A DNA stretch of 8,888 bases from JAUVXJ01 sp034430275 (GCA_034430275.1 DAOUEW010000074.1:1-8888); one strand, 5' to 3'; counted from the stretch's first letter, positions 1-6,865 are shown. Notes: generated by a model from the sequence alone, not told the origin. Numbers and translations: made by a program.

Positions 1-1996
1 CTTCGTTCTTGTCGGCAGCAGCGATGGTCAGCCCTTCCAGCAGGCCGCCGTAGTAGAGGATCACGTCCTGCTCCTCCTGGTTGAGAGGCGTGCCTGCCAA
101 CTGCTTCTCCGCGATGCTGGTCAGGTGGGTCAGGAGCAGCTCCAGGCGCAGCAGGTTGTCCTTGCTTTCCCACATATCCTCGCTGTCATCCAGCAGGCCG
201 CGAGACTCCAGCCCGTCGATGGTCATTCTGGTCAAGGCAGCCAGACGGGCGAAGGCCTCGGGGTTAGGCTCCACGTAGCCTTTGACCTCGGGCTCCTCGA
301 AGACTCCCCCTAGTTCGGCGTAGGCCTGCTTGGCGTAGAGAATGGTGTCGTGCTTGAGCTCGGTCCAGCTTCCCAGCGCGGTGTGCAGGTCCTTGCGGGT
401 CCAGGCCTGATTGCGCATGAAGGTTGGGTAGGATTCGCCCTTGACCTCGATGAGGGGCTGGAAGCTGTACATCCAGGCCCAGTACAGGTTCTGCGTCCAG
501 CTATCCAGCTCCAGGGCCGAGATCTCACTCTGCATCTTGTTCATTTGCTCGTTGAAGTTGAGATAGTGGGTCTCGTCCATCTCCTGGAGGATACGATACG
601 CCTCCTCGGAGCCCATGGCGGAGAAGATGTCCAGTCCCTTGGGCAACATGCGGGGATCGTTGATCGTACCCACACTGCGGAAGATCATCTGCTGGAAGAT
701 GTAGGCGTCGATCACGAAGCGCTGGCCCATGAAGCGGAAGCCTTGCGTGGCCTCGTCGCGGTCCTCCCAGATCCAGACCCACATGGAGTTGATCTGGGGC
801 GGAGGCAGCTCCTTCGCGGCGTCCACGAACAGCTCCAGCTTCTCTTCGTCGGTGAAGATGGTGGGGTCGTTGCCGAGAGAGCCGTAGACCTCTTCGATCA
901 AAGGATGGTAGTCGTAGATGTCCAGATCGTCGCTGACCCCCACCAGGAACGAGGTCGGCTCGTAGATACGCTCCCAGATCTGCACCGCCGGCTCGCCCTC
1001 GATCTCGGTGTTAGCCAGGGCCTGGGCCATGAGCAACGCCGAGACTGTCTCGCTCTCTTCCTTCAGCCGGAAGTTGATGCGCCCGTACCACATCATGGCC
1101 TTGAAGTAGCGCTGCCGGGCCTCGGTCTTGTTGTAGTGGCCGCGGGGAACGTACTGGCTGTAGTCCTCGGGATAGCCAAGGATAGGGGAGGTCTCGAACC
1201 CTTCGTGGGCCTCGATGAGGGCCAGTTCCTCCTCCACCGTGGCACGCACCGCCTGCGGCACCTCAGAAGCGGGCTGAAGTAGACTCTGAGCCACCGCGAA
1301 GTAGGCCACGTTGCGCAGGGCCTCCTCCTGGATGGAGGTCCCGGCCAGCGCGTCGCAGTGAGCTTCGGCCGCCCAGAGCATCCCTGCGGTCAGCTTCTCC
1401 AGATCTGCGAAGAAGCGTTCCTCTTCCAGGGTTCGCAGCACCTGGTCGAAGAGGAGGTGGTAGACGTGGTAGACGGAGTCGGTGGTGATGAAGATGGGCA
1501 CTTCCCCGTAGCGAGCCTCTTCGTATAGATGATAGAACTCCCTGTACTCTGCGGGAGCGACCACGAAGCCATTGGCGCTCAGCAACTGCCGCTGAGCGTC
1601 GGAGAAAGCGAATCTTCCGTCGACCATAACACCGCTCAGGTCCACGGGCAGCGAGTAGCCAGCGTAAGCAGGCGGAATCGCTACCTGCACCGGCTCGTAG
1701 CTGGCGAAGCCGGTCTGAGAGACGGAGATAGGGCTAGCCAGGTAACCGAGGCCCGTGCTGGGCTCCTCCGTTGGGCTGGGGGTGGGCTCGGGTGTGGGCG
1801 ATGGTGCCGGGGTGGCCGTGGGTCGTGCGGTCGGCTCGAGGGTAGGGCTGGCCACGGGTTCAGTCGTGGGCGGCATCGTAGGCGGAGGCTCCGTGGGCTC
1901 GGGGCTGGGGGCTGCGCACGCACTGAGCAAGACACTGAGGACCACGATCCAGGCGAAAAAGCAAGACAGCAGGCGTCGGCGGGGATAACGAGTCAT
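1..1996 (-). CDS. DUF3160 family surface lipoprotein (3' end outside window)
   Basis: The reading frame is open from the ATG at 1996 to the left edge, giving 665 codons without a stop, so the C-terminus is missing. The N-terminus has Arg residues, a hydrophobic stretch and a lipobox ending LLSAC (Cys27), so the mature protein should be lipid-anchored outside the membrane. Residues 28-81 form a Pro/Thr/Glu/Ser linker of the kind seen in Chloroflexota lipoproteins. From about residue 95 the sequence matches DUF3160: a FSDAQRQLLSANGFVV segment (about 130-146), then PIFITTDSVYHVYHLLFDQV (about 167-186), the family hallmark. Trp/Tyr-rich helical segments follow. DUF3160 has no established biochemical role, so none is assigned. 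The start is well supported: GGAG lies 9 nt upstream. Only 22 nt separate it from the preceding gene, so the two are probably cotranscribed. Long open frames on the opposite strand here are shadows. Confidence 0.9.
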   Translation of the reverse strand, partial: MTRYPRRRLLSCFFAWIVVLSVLLSACAAPSPEPTEPPPTMPPTTEPVASPTLEPTARPTATPAPSPTPEPTPSPTEEPSTGLGYLASPISVSQTGFASYEPVQVAIPPAYAGYSLPVDLSGVMVDGRFAFSDAQRQLLSANGFVVAPAEYREFYHLYEEARYGEVPIFITTDSVYHVYHLLFDQVLRTLEEERFFADLEKLTAGMLWAAEAHCDALAGTSIQEEALRNVAYFAVAQSLLQPASEVPQAVRATVEEELALIEAHEGFETSPILGYPEDYSQYVPRGHYNKTEARQRYFKAMMWYGRINFRLKEESETVSALLMAQALANTEIEGEPAVQIWERIYEPTSFLVGVSDDLDIYDYHPLIEEVYGSLGNDPTIFTDEEKLELFVDAAKELPPPQINSMWVWIWEDRDEATQGFRFMGQRFVIDAYIFQQMIFRSVGTINDPRMLPKGLDIFSAMGSEEAYRILQEMDETHYLNFNEQMNKMQSEISALELDSWTQNLYWAWMYSFQPLIEVKGESYPTFMRNQAWTRKDLHTALGSWTELKHDTILYAKQAYAELGGVFEEPEVKGYVEPNPEAFARLAALTRMTIDGLESRGLLDDSEDMWESKDNLLRLELLLTHLTSIAEKQLAGTPLNQEEQDVILYYGGLLEGLTIAAADKNE

Positions 1997-2018
1997 CTTT
2001 CCAGGCTCCTTTCCCTAC

Positions 2019-2786
2019 TCAGCTTCTCTCTTGTACGAGGATCTCCACAATGCCGTCGCCGGTGACGTCCTGCAAGGTCAGGTGTTCGTAGGTGCCGCCA
2101 GGGCAACGCCACTGGAGGGCGAAGCCCCACCCGTTCCATCGCCACACGGCTACGTGGCCGGGGTCCTGGTCGAGAGTGTCGGCGTAGCTTCCTTCCAGGA
2201 CCACCAGTTCGTTGGTCCCGTCGCCGTCCACGTCCCCCACGGCCAGCTCGCTGATAGGATCGGCGAGGGGGGAGCTGCACCACAACGGCTTCCATTTAGT
2301 ATCCCGCCAGCCGTAGAGGAAGAGCTGGTTGCGGCGACTACCCTCCTCCCACGGCGACGGGAAGCCAAACGTGTCGTAGAAAATGTCGGGCTCTCGAAAG
2401 AATGGTTTCCAGAGCACCAGGGACAACTCCAACAAACCGTCGTTGTCCAGGTCTGCGACTAGAGAACGGCGCACATCCCAGGAGGGATCGCTCGTCCACA
2501 GGGGCTCGCTTCCACGATAGACCTGGGCAACGCCGTCCTCTAGGGTCACCAGAGCGTCAGCGTCGGCCAGTGTGGCCTGCAGCCCATTCTCTCCATAGAA
2601 GGCCGTGACCACTGCTTGGTCGATTGAGACAGGGCCCAACCACTCCGTGCCGCCTTGATAGGAGAAGGCCACCCAGTTTGGCTCTGCCACAGCGGCCAGT
2701 GGGCTGCTGGCAGCCCCATCGCTCTCCAGCAAGGCTGCTGGCAGCAAGAGCAGCAACAGGACCAGGGCGATGCTAAATCGGTTCAT
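2019..2786 (-). CDS. Secreted protein with three FG-GAP/VCBS-like DxDxDG repeats
   Basis: This is a 255-residue protein with an N-terminal signal sequence: a short basic start, then a run of Leu from about residue 8 to 20. There is no lipobox Cys, so a secreted or membrane-tethered protein is expected. Three acidic loops stand out, DLDNDG (about 112-117), DVDGDG (about 185-190) and DVTGDG (about 240-245). Each is followed by a hydrophobic strand with an acidic residue (LELSLVLW, NELVVLEG, VEILVQ). This is the layout of FG-GAP/VCBS-type repeats, which often bind calcium in beta-propeller folds. Three repeats are too few for a full seven-blade propeller, so it may be partial or assemble with a partner. 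Aromatic-rich stretches (WKPLW, WRWNGWGF) lie between the loops. The start lacks a clear Shine-Dalgarno sequence. It sits 52 nt after the amidotransferase stop and 22 nt before the DUF3160 start. No specific function is recognised. Confidence 0.85.
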   Translation of the reverse strand: MNRFSIALVLLLLLLPAALLESDGAASSPLAAVAEPNWVAFSYQGGTEWLGPVSIDQAVVTAFYGENGLQATLADADALVTLEDGVAQVYRGSEPLWTSDPSWDVRRSLVADLDNDGLLELSLVLWKPFFREPDIFYDTFGFPSPWEEGSRRNQLFLYGWRDTKWKPLWCSSPLADPISELAVGDVDGDGTNELVVLEGSYADTLDQDPGHVAVWRWNGWGFALQWRCPGGTYEHLTLQDVTGDGIVEILVQERS

Positions 2787-2838
2787 CAGTTGGTGTGTGG
2801 TACGCGCTTCGGCACAGTGCCAGGGGCCAAAGCCCTCA

Positions 2839-3558
2839 CTACGAGCGTCGCCGGCAGGCGTTGACGAAGGTCTCGAACAACCTCCGTTGCTCCGGTCGCT
2901 CGAACATCCGCTCCGGGTGCCACTGTACCCCCAGGAAGAAGGCCCTATCGGTCATCTCCACAGCTTCGACGATCCCGTCAGCAGCCCGGGCCACGACCCT
3001 CAAGCCAGGTGCTAGCTTGCCCACGGCCTGATGGTGGGCTGAGTTGACCTCCATCTCGGTGGCCCCCAGGATCTGAAACAACCGGCTATCCTCTTCTAGG
3101 ACGATGGAATGGAGGCTATCGTTCCCTGGGTCTTTGGGGGCGTGCTGAACCTTGGTCTCGAGGTGCTGGACGAGGGTACCCCCGTAGACCACGTTGAGAA
3201 GCTGCACTCCCATGCAGATGGCCAGAACGGGCATGGGCCGTTCCAGGACCAGCTCGGCCAGGAGCCTGTCGTTGGCCCATCGGCTGGGATGGCATTCCTC
3301 GGTCTGGGGATGCTTGGGCTGGCCGTAGGAGTCGGGAGGCACGTCCAGGCCGCCTGTGAAGGCGAGCCCATGCAGCCGCTCGAGGTACTGGGACAGGATG
3401 GCGCGGTCCTCGACGACGGGCAAGAGCACCGGGAGTGCTCCTGCGGCAAGGAGAGCGCGGTGATAGGGGACGTAGTGCCCTATCAAGTCCCGGGCGGGAT
3501 TCTGGGCATCGCTCTGGTACCGGCAGGTGAGTCCGATCAAGGGGCGCTGGCTTGGCAT
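2839..3558 (-). CDS. Gamma-glutamyl-gamma-aminobutyrate hydrolase family protein (peptidase C26, class I glutamine amidotransferase-like)
   Basis: This 239-residue protein is full length for the PuuD/peptidase C26 family, whose members hydrolyse gamma-glutamyl amide bonds, for example gamma-glutamyl-GABA in putrescine catabolism. All parts of the fold are visible: the N-terminal PLIGLTCRY strand, a FTGGLDVPP loop (about 67-75), the nucleophile elbow AICMGVQLLNVVYGGTL with Cys115, NSAHHQAV (about residue 160-170), and GVQWHPE with His214 and Glu216 completing the Cys-His-Glu triad. It is therefore predicted to be active and cytoplasmic, as no signal peptide is seen. Its true substrate is unknown. 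No other polyamine gene is present nearby, so puuD is not assigned. The start is firm: GGAGGT lies about 6 nt upstream of the ATG. A promoter with a 17-bp spacer lies just upstream. It is the first gene of the leftward cluster. Confidence 0.93.
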   Translation of the reverse strand: MPSQRPLIGLTCRYQSDAQNPARDLIGHYVPYHRALLAAGALPVLLPVVEDRAILSQYLERLHGLAFTGGLDVPPDSYGQPKHPQTEECHPSRWANDRLLAELVLERPMPVLAICMGVQLLNVVYGGTLVQHLETKVQHAPKDPGNDSLHSIVLEEDSRLFQILGATEMEVNSAHHQAVGKLAPGLRVVARAADGIVEAVEMTDRAFFLGVQWHPERMFERPEQRRLFETFVNACRRRS

Positions 3559-3576
3559 CTGTGACCTCCGGGCGCT

Positions 3577-3605
3577 ATTCTAGCCCAATTGGTCCTGTAC
3601 TTCAA
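3577..3605 (-). promoter_or_regulatory. Sigma70-type promoter for the leftward amidotransferase operon
   Basis: Read on the minus strand, TTGAAG (3605-3600) and TAGAAT (3582-3577) are separated by exactly 17 bp. They match the housekeeping consensus at 4/6 and 5/6 positions. Transcription would start near 3570, giving a leader of about a dozen bases that carries the GGAGGT ribosome binding site of the amidotransferase gene. The call rests on consensus match and position only. Confidence 0.5.
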
Positions 3606-3636
3606 AGCCCTCTGTCGTTGTCTCGGAGAGGGGGCT
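3606..3636. repeat. Imperfect inverted repeat between divergent promoters (candidate operator)
   Basis: AGCCCTCT (3606-3613) is mirrored by AGAGGGGGCT (3627-3636), which equals its reverse complement with two extra G residues. The left arm abuts the -35 box of the leftward promoter and the right arm lies in the spacer of the rightward promoter. A bound regulator could affect both. No transcription factor gene lies beside it, so this is only a positional inference. Confidence 0.25.
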
Positions 3637-3646
3637 GGCGTATAAT
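3618..3646 (+). promoter_or_regulatory. Sigma70-type promoter for the rightward methyltransferase-hydrolase-TPR operon
   Basis: TTGTCT (3618-3623) and a perfect TATAAT (3641-3646) are separated by 17 bp. Transcription would start near 3653, which leaves an untranslated leader of about 110 nt before the ATG at 3765. The leader contains a small perfect hairpin, AAGGT-CGG-ACCTT (3713-3725), and an alternative pairing CCAAG/CTTGG (3699-3703 with 3723-3727). The promoter lies back to back with the leftward promoter. Confidence 0.55.
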
Positions 3647-3764
3647 GGCGTGCGAGGCCGCTTGCGCTTCCAGGGCGCCGGTACGGAGCGCTGAGCGCCA
3701 AGAGGCATCGTGAAGGTCGGACCTTGGCCGGAGAACCCGCGGCAGGAGGAGGTATCGAAGCATC

Positions 3765-4424
3765 ATGTTCCCTCCCGTCTTCCCCATCTACGTTGGAGCG
3801 TTGACCCCGCTGCACCCGTATGCTCCGCTGGTCTGGCTGAGTGGGGTGTTCTGTCTCTGGGCTACGCGGTACACCCACCAACTGGCGGCCAGGTGGGGAC
3901 CCGTCTTCTATGCTCTGTCGGCGGTGATCCGGCCCCTGGGTATCCTGCTCATCGGCGCGGGCTGGCTGGCGTTGTATTCCCCCGGTCCCGAATTCATGAT
4001 GCCTCCCGTGGGCACGGTGGGGTGGCTGCCTTTCGGAAGCTGGACGGAGGCCCTGTGCTGGATAGCCATCGTCCTGTTCGCTGCCTTCGGTGCCTGGGCG
4101 GTGGCGGTCCTGGGGCTGCGGCAGTCGTTTCTGTACCGGCGTCTCGAGGATGGGCTGACCACGCGGGGACCCTACGGTCTGGTCCGTCACCCGCAGTTCC
4201 TGTCCGTCATCGGCATGACCTTCTTCGGCATGCTGTTGTTCAACCCGACGGAGTACCCCACCTTTGCCTTGAGCGTCTACTACCATTCCCTGGAGGCCAA
4301 CTGGGTGCTGTTCACTGTGGCTCTCTGGGTGCTCTCCATTCTGGAGGACCGGGAGTTGGCGGCCCACTTCGGGAAGGAGTACGAGGAGTATGCGAGGCGG
4401 GTTCCTCGCTTGTTCCCCAACTGA
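3765..4424 (+). CDS. Isoprenylcysteine carboxyl methyltransferase (ICMT)/phospholipid methyltransferase-like integral membrane protein
   Basis: This 219-residue protein has about five hydrophobic segments (roughly 18-36, 47-71, 94-118, 145-159 and 178-194). It ends with the C-terminal signature of the ICMT/PEMT superfamily. That signature consists of RGPYGLVRHPQFLSVI (134-149), where Arg-His-Pro lies at the SAM-binding site, and EDRELAAHFGKEYEEYARRV (194-213), where the acidic residues and the Tyr-x-x-Tyr pattern are conserved. Family members are membrane-embedded SAM-dependent methyltransferases that act on isoprenylcysteine, phospholipid amines or other lipid-like substrates. Bacteria generally lack prenylated CaaX proteins, so the substrate here is probably a lipid or is unknown. 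The start follows an AGGAGGAGG tract with 11 nt between AGGAGGT and the ATG, slightly long but the only good site. It is first in a rightward operon and its stop lies 36 nt before the alpha/beta hydrolase. Confidence 0.88.
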   Translation: MFPPVFPIYVGALTPLHPYAPLVWLSGVFCLWATRYTHQLAARWGPVFYALSAVIRPLGILLIGAGWLALYSPGPEFMMPPVGTVGWLPFGSWTEALCWIAIVLFAAFGAWAVAVLGLRQSFLYRRLEDGLTTRGPYGLVRHPQFLSVIGMTFFGMLLFNPTEYPTFALSVYYHSLEANWVLFTVALWVLSILEDRELAAHFGKEYEEYARRVPRLFPN

Positions 4425-4460
4425 TATGAGACGGCCGCACGGCCACCGGATCGACATAGG

Positions 4461-5417
4461 ATGGCGGAGTCCATGGCACCCCTGCTGATAATCCTGGGTC
4501 TAGCAGTCTCGCTGGTGGTGTGGGCGCTGGTAGCGCTGGTCTGGCGCTGGTCCACGGAGTTGATCAAGTGTCCCGAGCCCGATGAGCCCAGCAGCCCGGA
4601 CGAATACGACCTACCCTTCATCGAGGTTCTCTTCCCTAGCTCCGACGGTCTGGGACTACATGGCTGGTTCATTCCCGCCGAGGGCGTCGATATTGCCTCC
4701 CTGGAAGAGTACGATTGGGCCACGGGAAGCAAGGGCACCATCGTTCTGGCCCACGGTCGTTTCGGGAGCAAGGACGCCGACCTGGAGTACGTGCCCTGGC
4801 TGAGAGAGGCTGGGTACAACTGTTTGATGTTTGACTTCCGGGGTCACGGTCGCTCCGAGGGCGGCTACACTTCCTTCGGCTTCCACGAACGGAAGGACCT
4901 GCTGGGTGCCCTGGACTTCCTTCGGAGCAAGAACATCTACACGGTGGGCGTGCTAGGCTTCTCGCTGGGAGCTGTCGTGGGCATTAGCACCGCCGCTGAA
5001 GGCGACGAGATCGTGGCCGTGGTCGCGGATGGCGCGTTCGTGGAGTTGAGGAGCGCGCTGGCGCGAGGGGCACAGGAGCGGCATCTGCCTGGGCGACTGG
5101 TGCGTGCTCTGGGCCCTTCCATCCTCTGGCTGGCGGGTAAACGGGTGGGAGGCGATTTGCAGCAGAGCGATCCCTTGCGCTGGGTGGACCGCATCGCGCC
5201 GCGAGCCTTGTTCCTCATCCACGGTGCGGAGGACCCGTACGTCTCTGTCGAAGACGTGCAGCGTCTGTACGAGCGGGCCGGGGAGCCGAAAGAGCTGTGG
5301 ATCGCGCCGGGGGCCGGGCACCGTCGGGTGGACGAGGTCTACCCGGACCAGTATCGAGAGAGGGTGCTCGGTTTCTTCGACCGGTACCTGGCGACGGTGG
5401 AGGGAGAGAGAGAATGA
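4461..5417 (+). CDS. Membrane-anchored alpha/beta hydrolase
   Basis: This 318-residue protein has an N-terminal hydrophobic segment (about 6-29) that should act as a membrane anchor, followed by an alpha/beta hydrolase domain. The key elements are LAHGRFGSK (97-104, oxyanion loop), FDFRGHGRSEG (124-134), the nucleophile elbow LGFSLGA with Ser168, HGAEDPYV with Asp258, and GAGHRR with His287. The Ser-Asp-His triad is complete, so activity is expected. The layout resembles the serine aminopeptidase S33/BAAT-like and BEM46-type groups, often annotated simply as lysophospholipase- or esterase-like; the substrate cannot be read from the sequence. Pairing with a lipid-type methyltransferase hints at envelope lipid metabolism, which is inference. 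The start at 4461 has only a poor ribosome binding site, and an alternative in-frame ATG lies at 4473. Its stop codon overlaps the start of the TPR lipoprotein (ATGA), which indicates translational coupling. Confidence 0.92.
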   Translation: MAESMAPLLIILGLAVSLVVWALVALVWRWSTELIKCPEPDEPSSPDEYDLPFIEVLFPSSDGLGLHGWFIPAEGVDIASLEEYDWATGSKGTIVLAHGRFGSKDADLEYVPWLREAGYNCLMFDFRGHGRSEGGYTSFGFHERKDLLGALDFLRSKNIYTVGVLGFSLGAVVGISTAAEGDEIVAVVADGAFVELRSALARGAQERHLPGRLVRALGPSILWLAGKRVGGDLQQSDPLRWVDRIAPRALFLIHGAEDPYVSVEDVQRLYERAGEPKELWIAPGAGHRRVDEVYPDQYRERVLGFFDRYLATVEGERE

Positions 5418-6046
5418 GGAGTGGTGTGTTTCTGCTCGTGGTGGCTCTGTTGTTGGTGGCCTGTGGCACCCCTGTGCCCACAGCGGTTCCTGAGCCGCAG
5501 AGCGCCGAGGAGTACGTCGCGCGTGCAGAATCGTTCATCGAGGAGGAGCTGTATCCAGAGGCCATCGATGACCTCAGCGCGGCGCTGGAGATGGAGCCTC
5601 AGGATGCCGAGACCTACTTCCTCCGAGGGCGAACTCACTACGACTATGCAGTCAAGCTGTCGACCGACCTCACCGGCCAACCGCCTGAAGCCGTTCCCTT
5701 TCTCGACGAGCAAGTAGCCGAGGAGATGGAACTAGCCGTCGTCGACTATACTGCCGCCATCGAGCTGGATGCCCAGTACGCCAAGGCCTACAACAACCGA
5801 GGCAACGCCTACGCCACACTGGGGGATCTGCAACAGGCCCTGGCCGACTACGACCGGGCCCTGGAACTGGACGACAGCCTGGACCTCACCTACTTCAACC
5901 GGGGCGTGATCTACTACAAGCTGGGCAACTACGAAGCGGCCATCGCGGACCTGGAGATGTACCTGCAACTCATCCCCGAGGCCGAGGATCGGGCCCGCGT
6001 GGAGGGCCTGATCGAAGAGATGAGGGGGATCACCGAGCAGCAGTGA
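5414..6046 (+). CDS. TPR-repeat lipoprotein
   Basis: The frame is open from further upstream, but the ATG at 5414 is the real start. It gives a lipoprotein signal (LLLVVALLLVAC, lipobox Cys17), has GGAGGG 9 nt upstream, and overlaps the hydrolase stop as ATGA. The 210-residue product has a short Pro/Thr linker (18-29) and then four tetratricopeptide units: about 30-63, a second split by an insertion of about 24 residues (64-121), 122-155 (KAYNNRGNAYATLGDLQQAL) and 156-189 (TYFNRGVIYYKLGNYEAAI). TPRs are protein-protein interaction scaffolds, so this is probably a surface-anchored scaffold. Coupling to the hydrolase gene suggests that the two products work together or are needed in fixed ratio. 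No enzymatic domain is present. Convergent ruvA ends 11 nt beyond its stop. Confidence 0.93.
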   Translation: MRSGVFLLVVALLLVACGTPVPTAVPEPQSAEEYVARAESFIEEELYPEAIDDLSAALEMEPQDAETYFLRGRTHYDYAVKLSTDLTGQPPEAVPFLDEQVAEEMELAVVDYTAAIELDAQYAKAYNNRGNAYATLGDLQQALADYDRALELDDSLDLTYFNRGVIYYKLGNYEAAIADLEMYLQLIPEAEDRARVEGLIEEMRGITEQQ

Positions 6047-6051
6047 ACGGC

Positions 6052-6064
6052 CGGGTCCTACCCG
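6052..6064. other. Short GC hairpin between convergent genes
   Basis: CGGGT-CCT-ACCCG forms a 5-bp perfect stem with a 3-nt loop across the stop codon of ruvA, in the 11-nt gap between the convergent TPR and ruvA genes. It could slow transcription from both sides. There is no T-tract on either side, so it is not called a Rho-independent terminator. Confidence 0.25.
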
Positions 6065-6636
6065 CCGCCCAGGTGGCGCAGGGCCAGCAGCAGGCGATCC
6101 TCTACCGACATCTCCTCGTCCGGCAGTGAGGCTACCGTGGCCCTGGCCTCCGTGTCGTTGTATCCCATGGAGATCAGGGCGGCGATCACGTCCGCGTCCG
6201 CCGGGCTGAATGGGGAAACAGGAGCCAGTTCCGCCGCCTCCAGCTTGCCCCGCAGGTCCAGAATGATCCGCTGGGCGGTCTTCTTGCCTATGCCGGGCAA
6301 CTGAGTCAGCGCGTCGCTGTCGCCGGCGGCAATCGCTGCCCGCAGGGCGTCCACATGGCCTGCCGAGAGCGCGCCCAGAGCTACCTTGGGGCCAATGCCC
6401 GAGACGCCGAGCAGCGATTGGAAGAAGACGAGCTCCTTCCTGGTCTCGAACCCGTAGAGGGATACCTCATTCTCCCGCATGTGGAGATGGGTGTACAGTT
6501 GTACGTGCTTGCCGAGCGTGCCCCATCGGGCTACGAGAGGCGCCGGCACGTGAACCTTGAAGCCTACGCCTCCGGTTTCCACGACGAAGAAGCTCTCGCC
6601 TTTGTCGGTGACCGTTCCTTGCAGAGAAGCTATCAT
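6058..6636 (-). CDS. ruvA: Holliday junction branch migration protein RuvA
   Basis: This 192-residue protein is the usual RuvA length and has all three domains. Domain I is the OB fold (1-64) with MIASLQGTV at the start and HMRENEVSLYGF at the acidic pin. Domain II holds two helix-hairpin-helix motifs, LLGVSGIGPKVAL (75-87) and LPGIGKKTAQRIILDL (113-128). Domain III (about 147-192) is the C-terminal UBA-like region that contacts RuvB, with LISMGYNDTEA and LLLALRHLG. A RuvA tetramer binds the four-way junction and recruits the RuvB motor during recombinational repair. At the acidic pin, E. coli Glu55-Asp56 corresponds to Glu55-Asn56 here, with a further Glu at 57. ruvB and ruvC are not in the window: the upstream neighbour is an interrupted small membrane protein gene 25 nt away. 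The ribosome binding site is weak (AGGGA close to the ATG). Confidence 0.97.
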   Translation of the reverse strand: MIASLQGTVTDKGESFFVVETGGVGFKVHVPAPLVARWGTLGKHVQLYTHLHMRENEVSLYGFETRKELVFFQSLLGVSGIGPKVALGALSAGHVDALRAAIAAGDSDALTQLPGIGKKTAQRIILDLRGKLEAAELAPVSPFSPADADVIAALISMGYNDTEARATVASLPDEEMSVEDRLLLALRHLGGG

Positions 6637-6661
6637 CTGTCCCTACGACACCATTGCGCGC

Positions 6662-6838
6662 CTAGTCTCCCTGCTCGTTGAGCGCAGCCAGGCCCAGCGC
6701 GAAGAGACCTATGCCCAGAAGGGTGACGTTGGTCTACACGGGCGCGGCGCCGAGGATACTCAACACCACGCTAGCCACTCCCATAGCCATGCCGACAGCC
6801 TTGAGCACGAGCTGCAGGAGTTGCTGTCTCTCTTTCAT
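6662..6838 (-). pseudogene. Small two-helix membrane protein gene interrupted by an in-frame amber codon
   Basis: Reading leftwards from the ATG at 6838, 34 codons (MKERQQLLQLVLKAVG...LGAAPV) are followed by TAG at 6736-6734. The same frame then continues with 23 more codons (TNVTLLGIGLFALGLAALNE...) to a second TAG at 6664-6662. The part after the first stop is a clean hydrophobic helix with a polar, acidic end, so the whole 58-codon frame reads as a typical small protein with two transmembrane helices. The amber codon is one C-to-T change from a Gln codon. The start has a strong GGAGG 8 nt upstream; further in-frame ATGs lie at 6853 and 6862. It ends 25 nt before ruvA. No ATG, GTG or TTG restarts the second half directly after the stop. 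Options are a real pseudogene, a sequencing or assembly error, suppression, or a functional 34-residue peptide. No function is known. Confidence 0.6.
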
Positions 6839-6865
6839 CCTCGATTCCTCCATGGTTTGCATACT

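Noticed and set aside
350..1282. Plus-strand open frame of 310 codons opposite the DUF3160 gene
   Set aside because: The minus frame is an unambiguous DUF3160 lipoprotein with signal, lipobox and family motif. The plus frame has a repetitive His/Leu/Val/Gly composition typical of an antisense shadow in GC-rich DNA.
3710..4429. Plus-strand 239-codon frame overlapping the methyltransferase in another frame
   Set aside because: Gly/Arg/Pro-rich composition with no motif, while the other frame carries transmembrane helices and the RHPQ and EDRE signatures.
3537..4457. Minus-strand open frame of 306 codons opposite the methyltransferase gene
   Set aside because: It overlaps the divergent promoters and the clear ICMT-like gene, and its product is Arg/Pro/Gln/His-rich without any domain pattern.
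5297..5413. Upstream extension of the TPR lipoprotein frame
   Set aside because: It would overlap the hydrolase gene by 120 nt and bury the lipoprotein signal inside the protein. The ATG at 5414 has a good ribosome binding site and an ATGA overlap.
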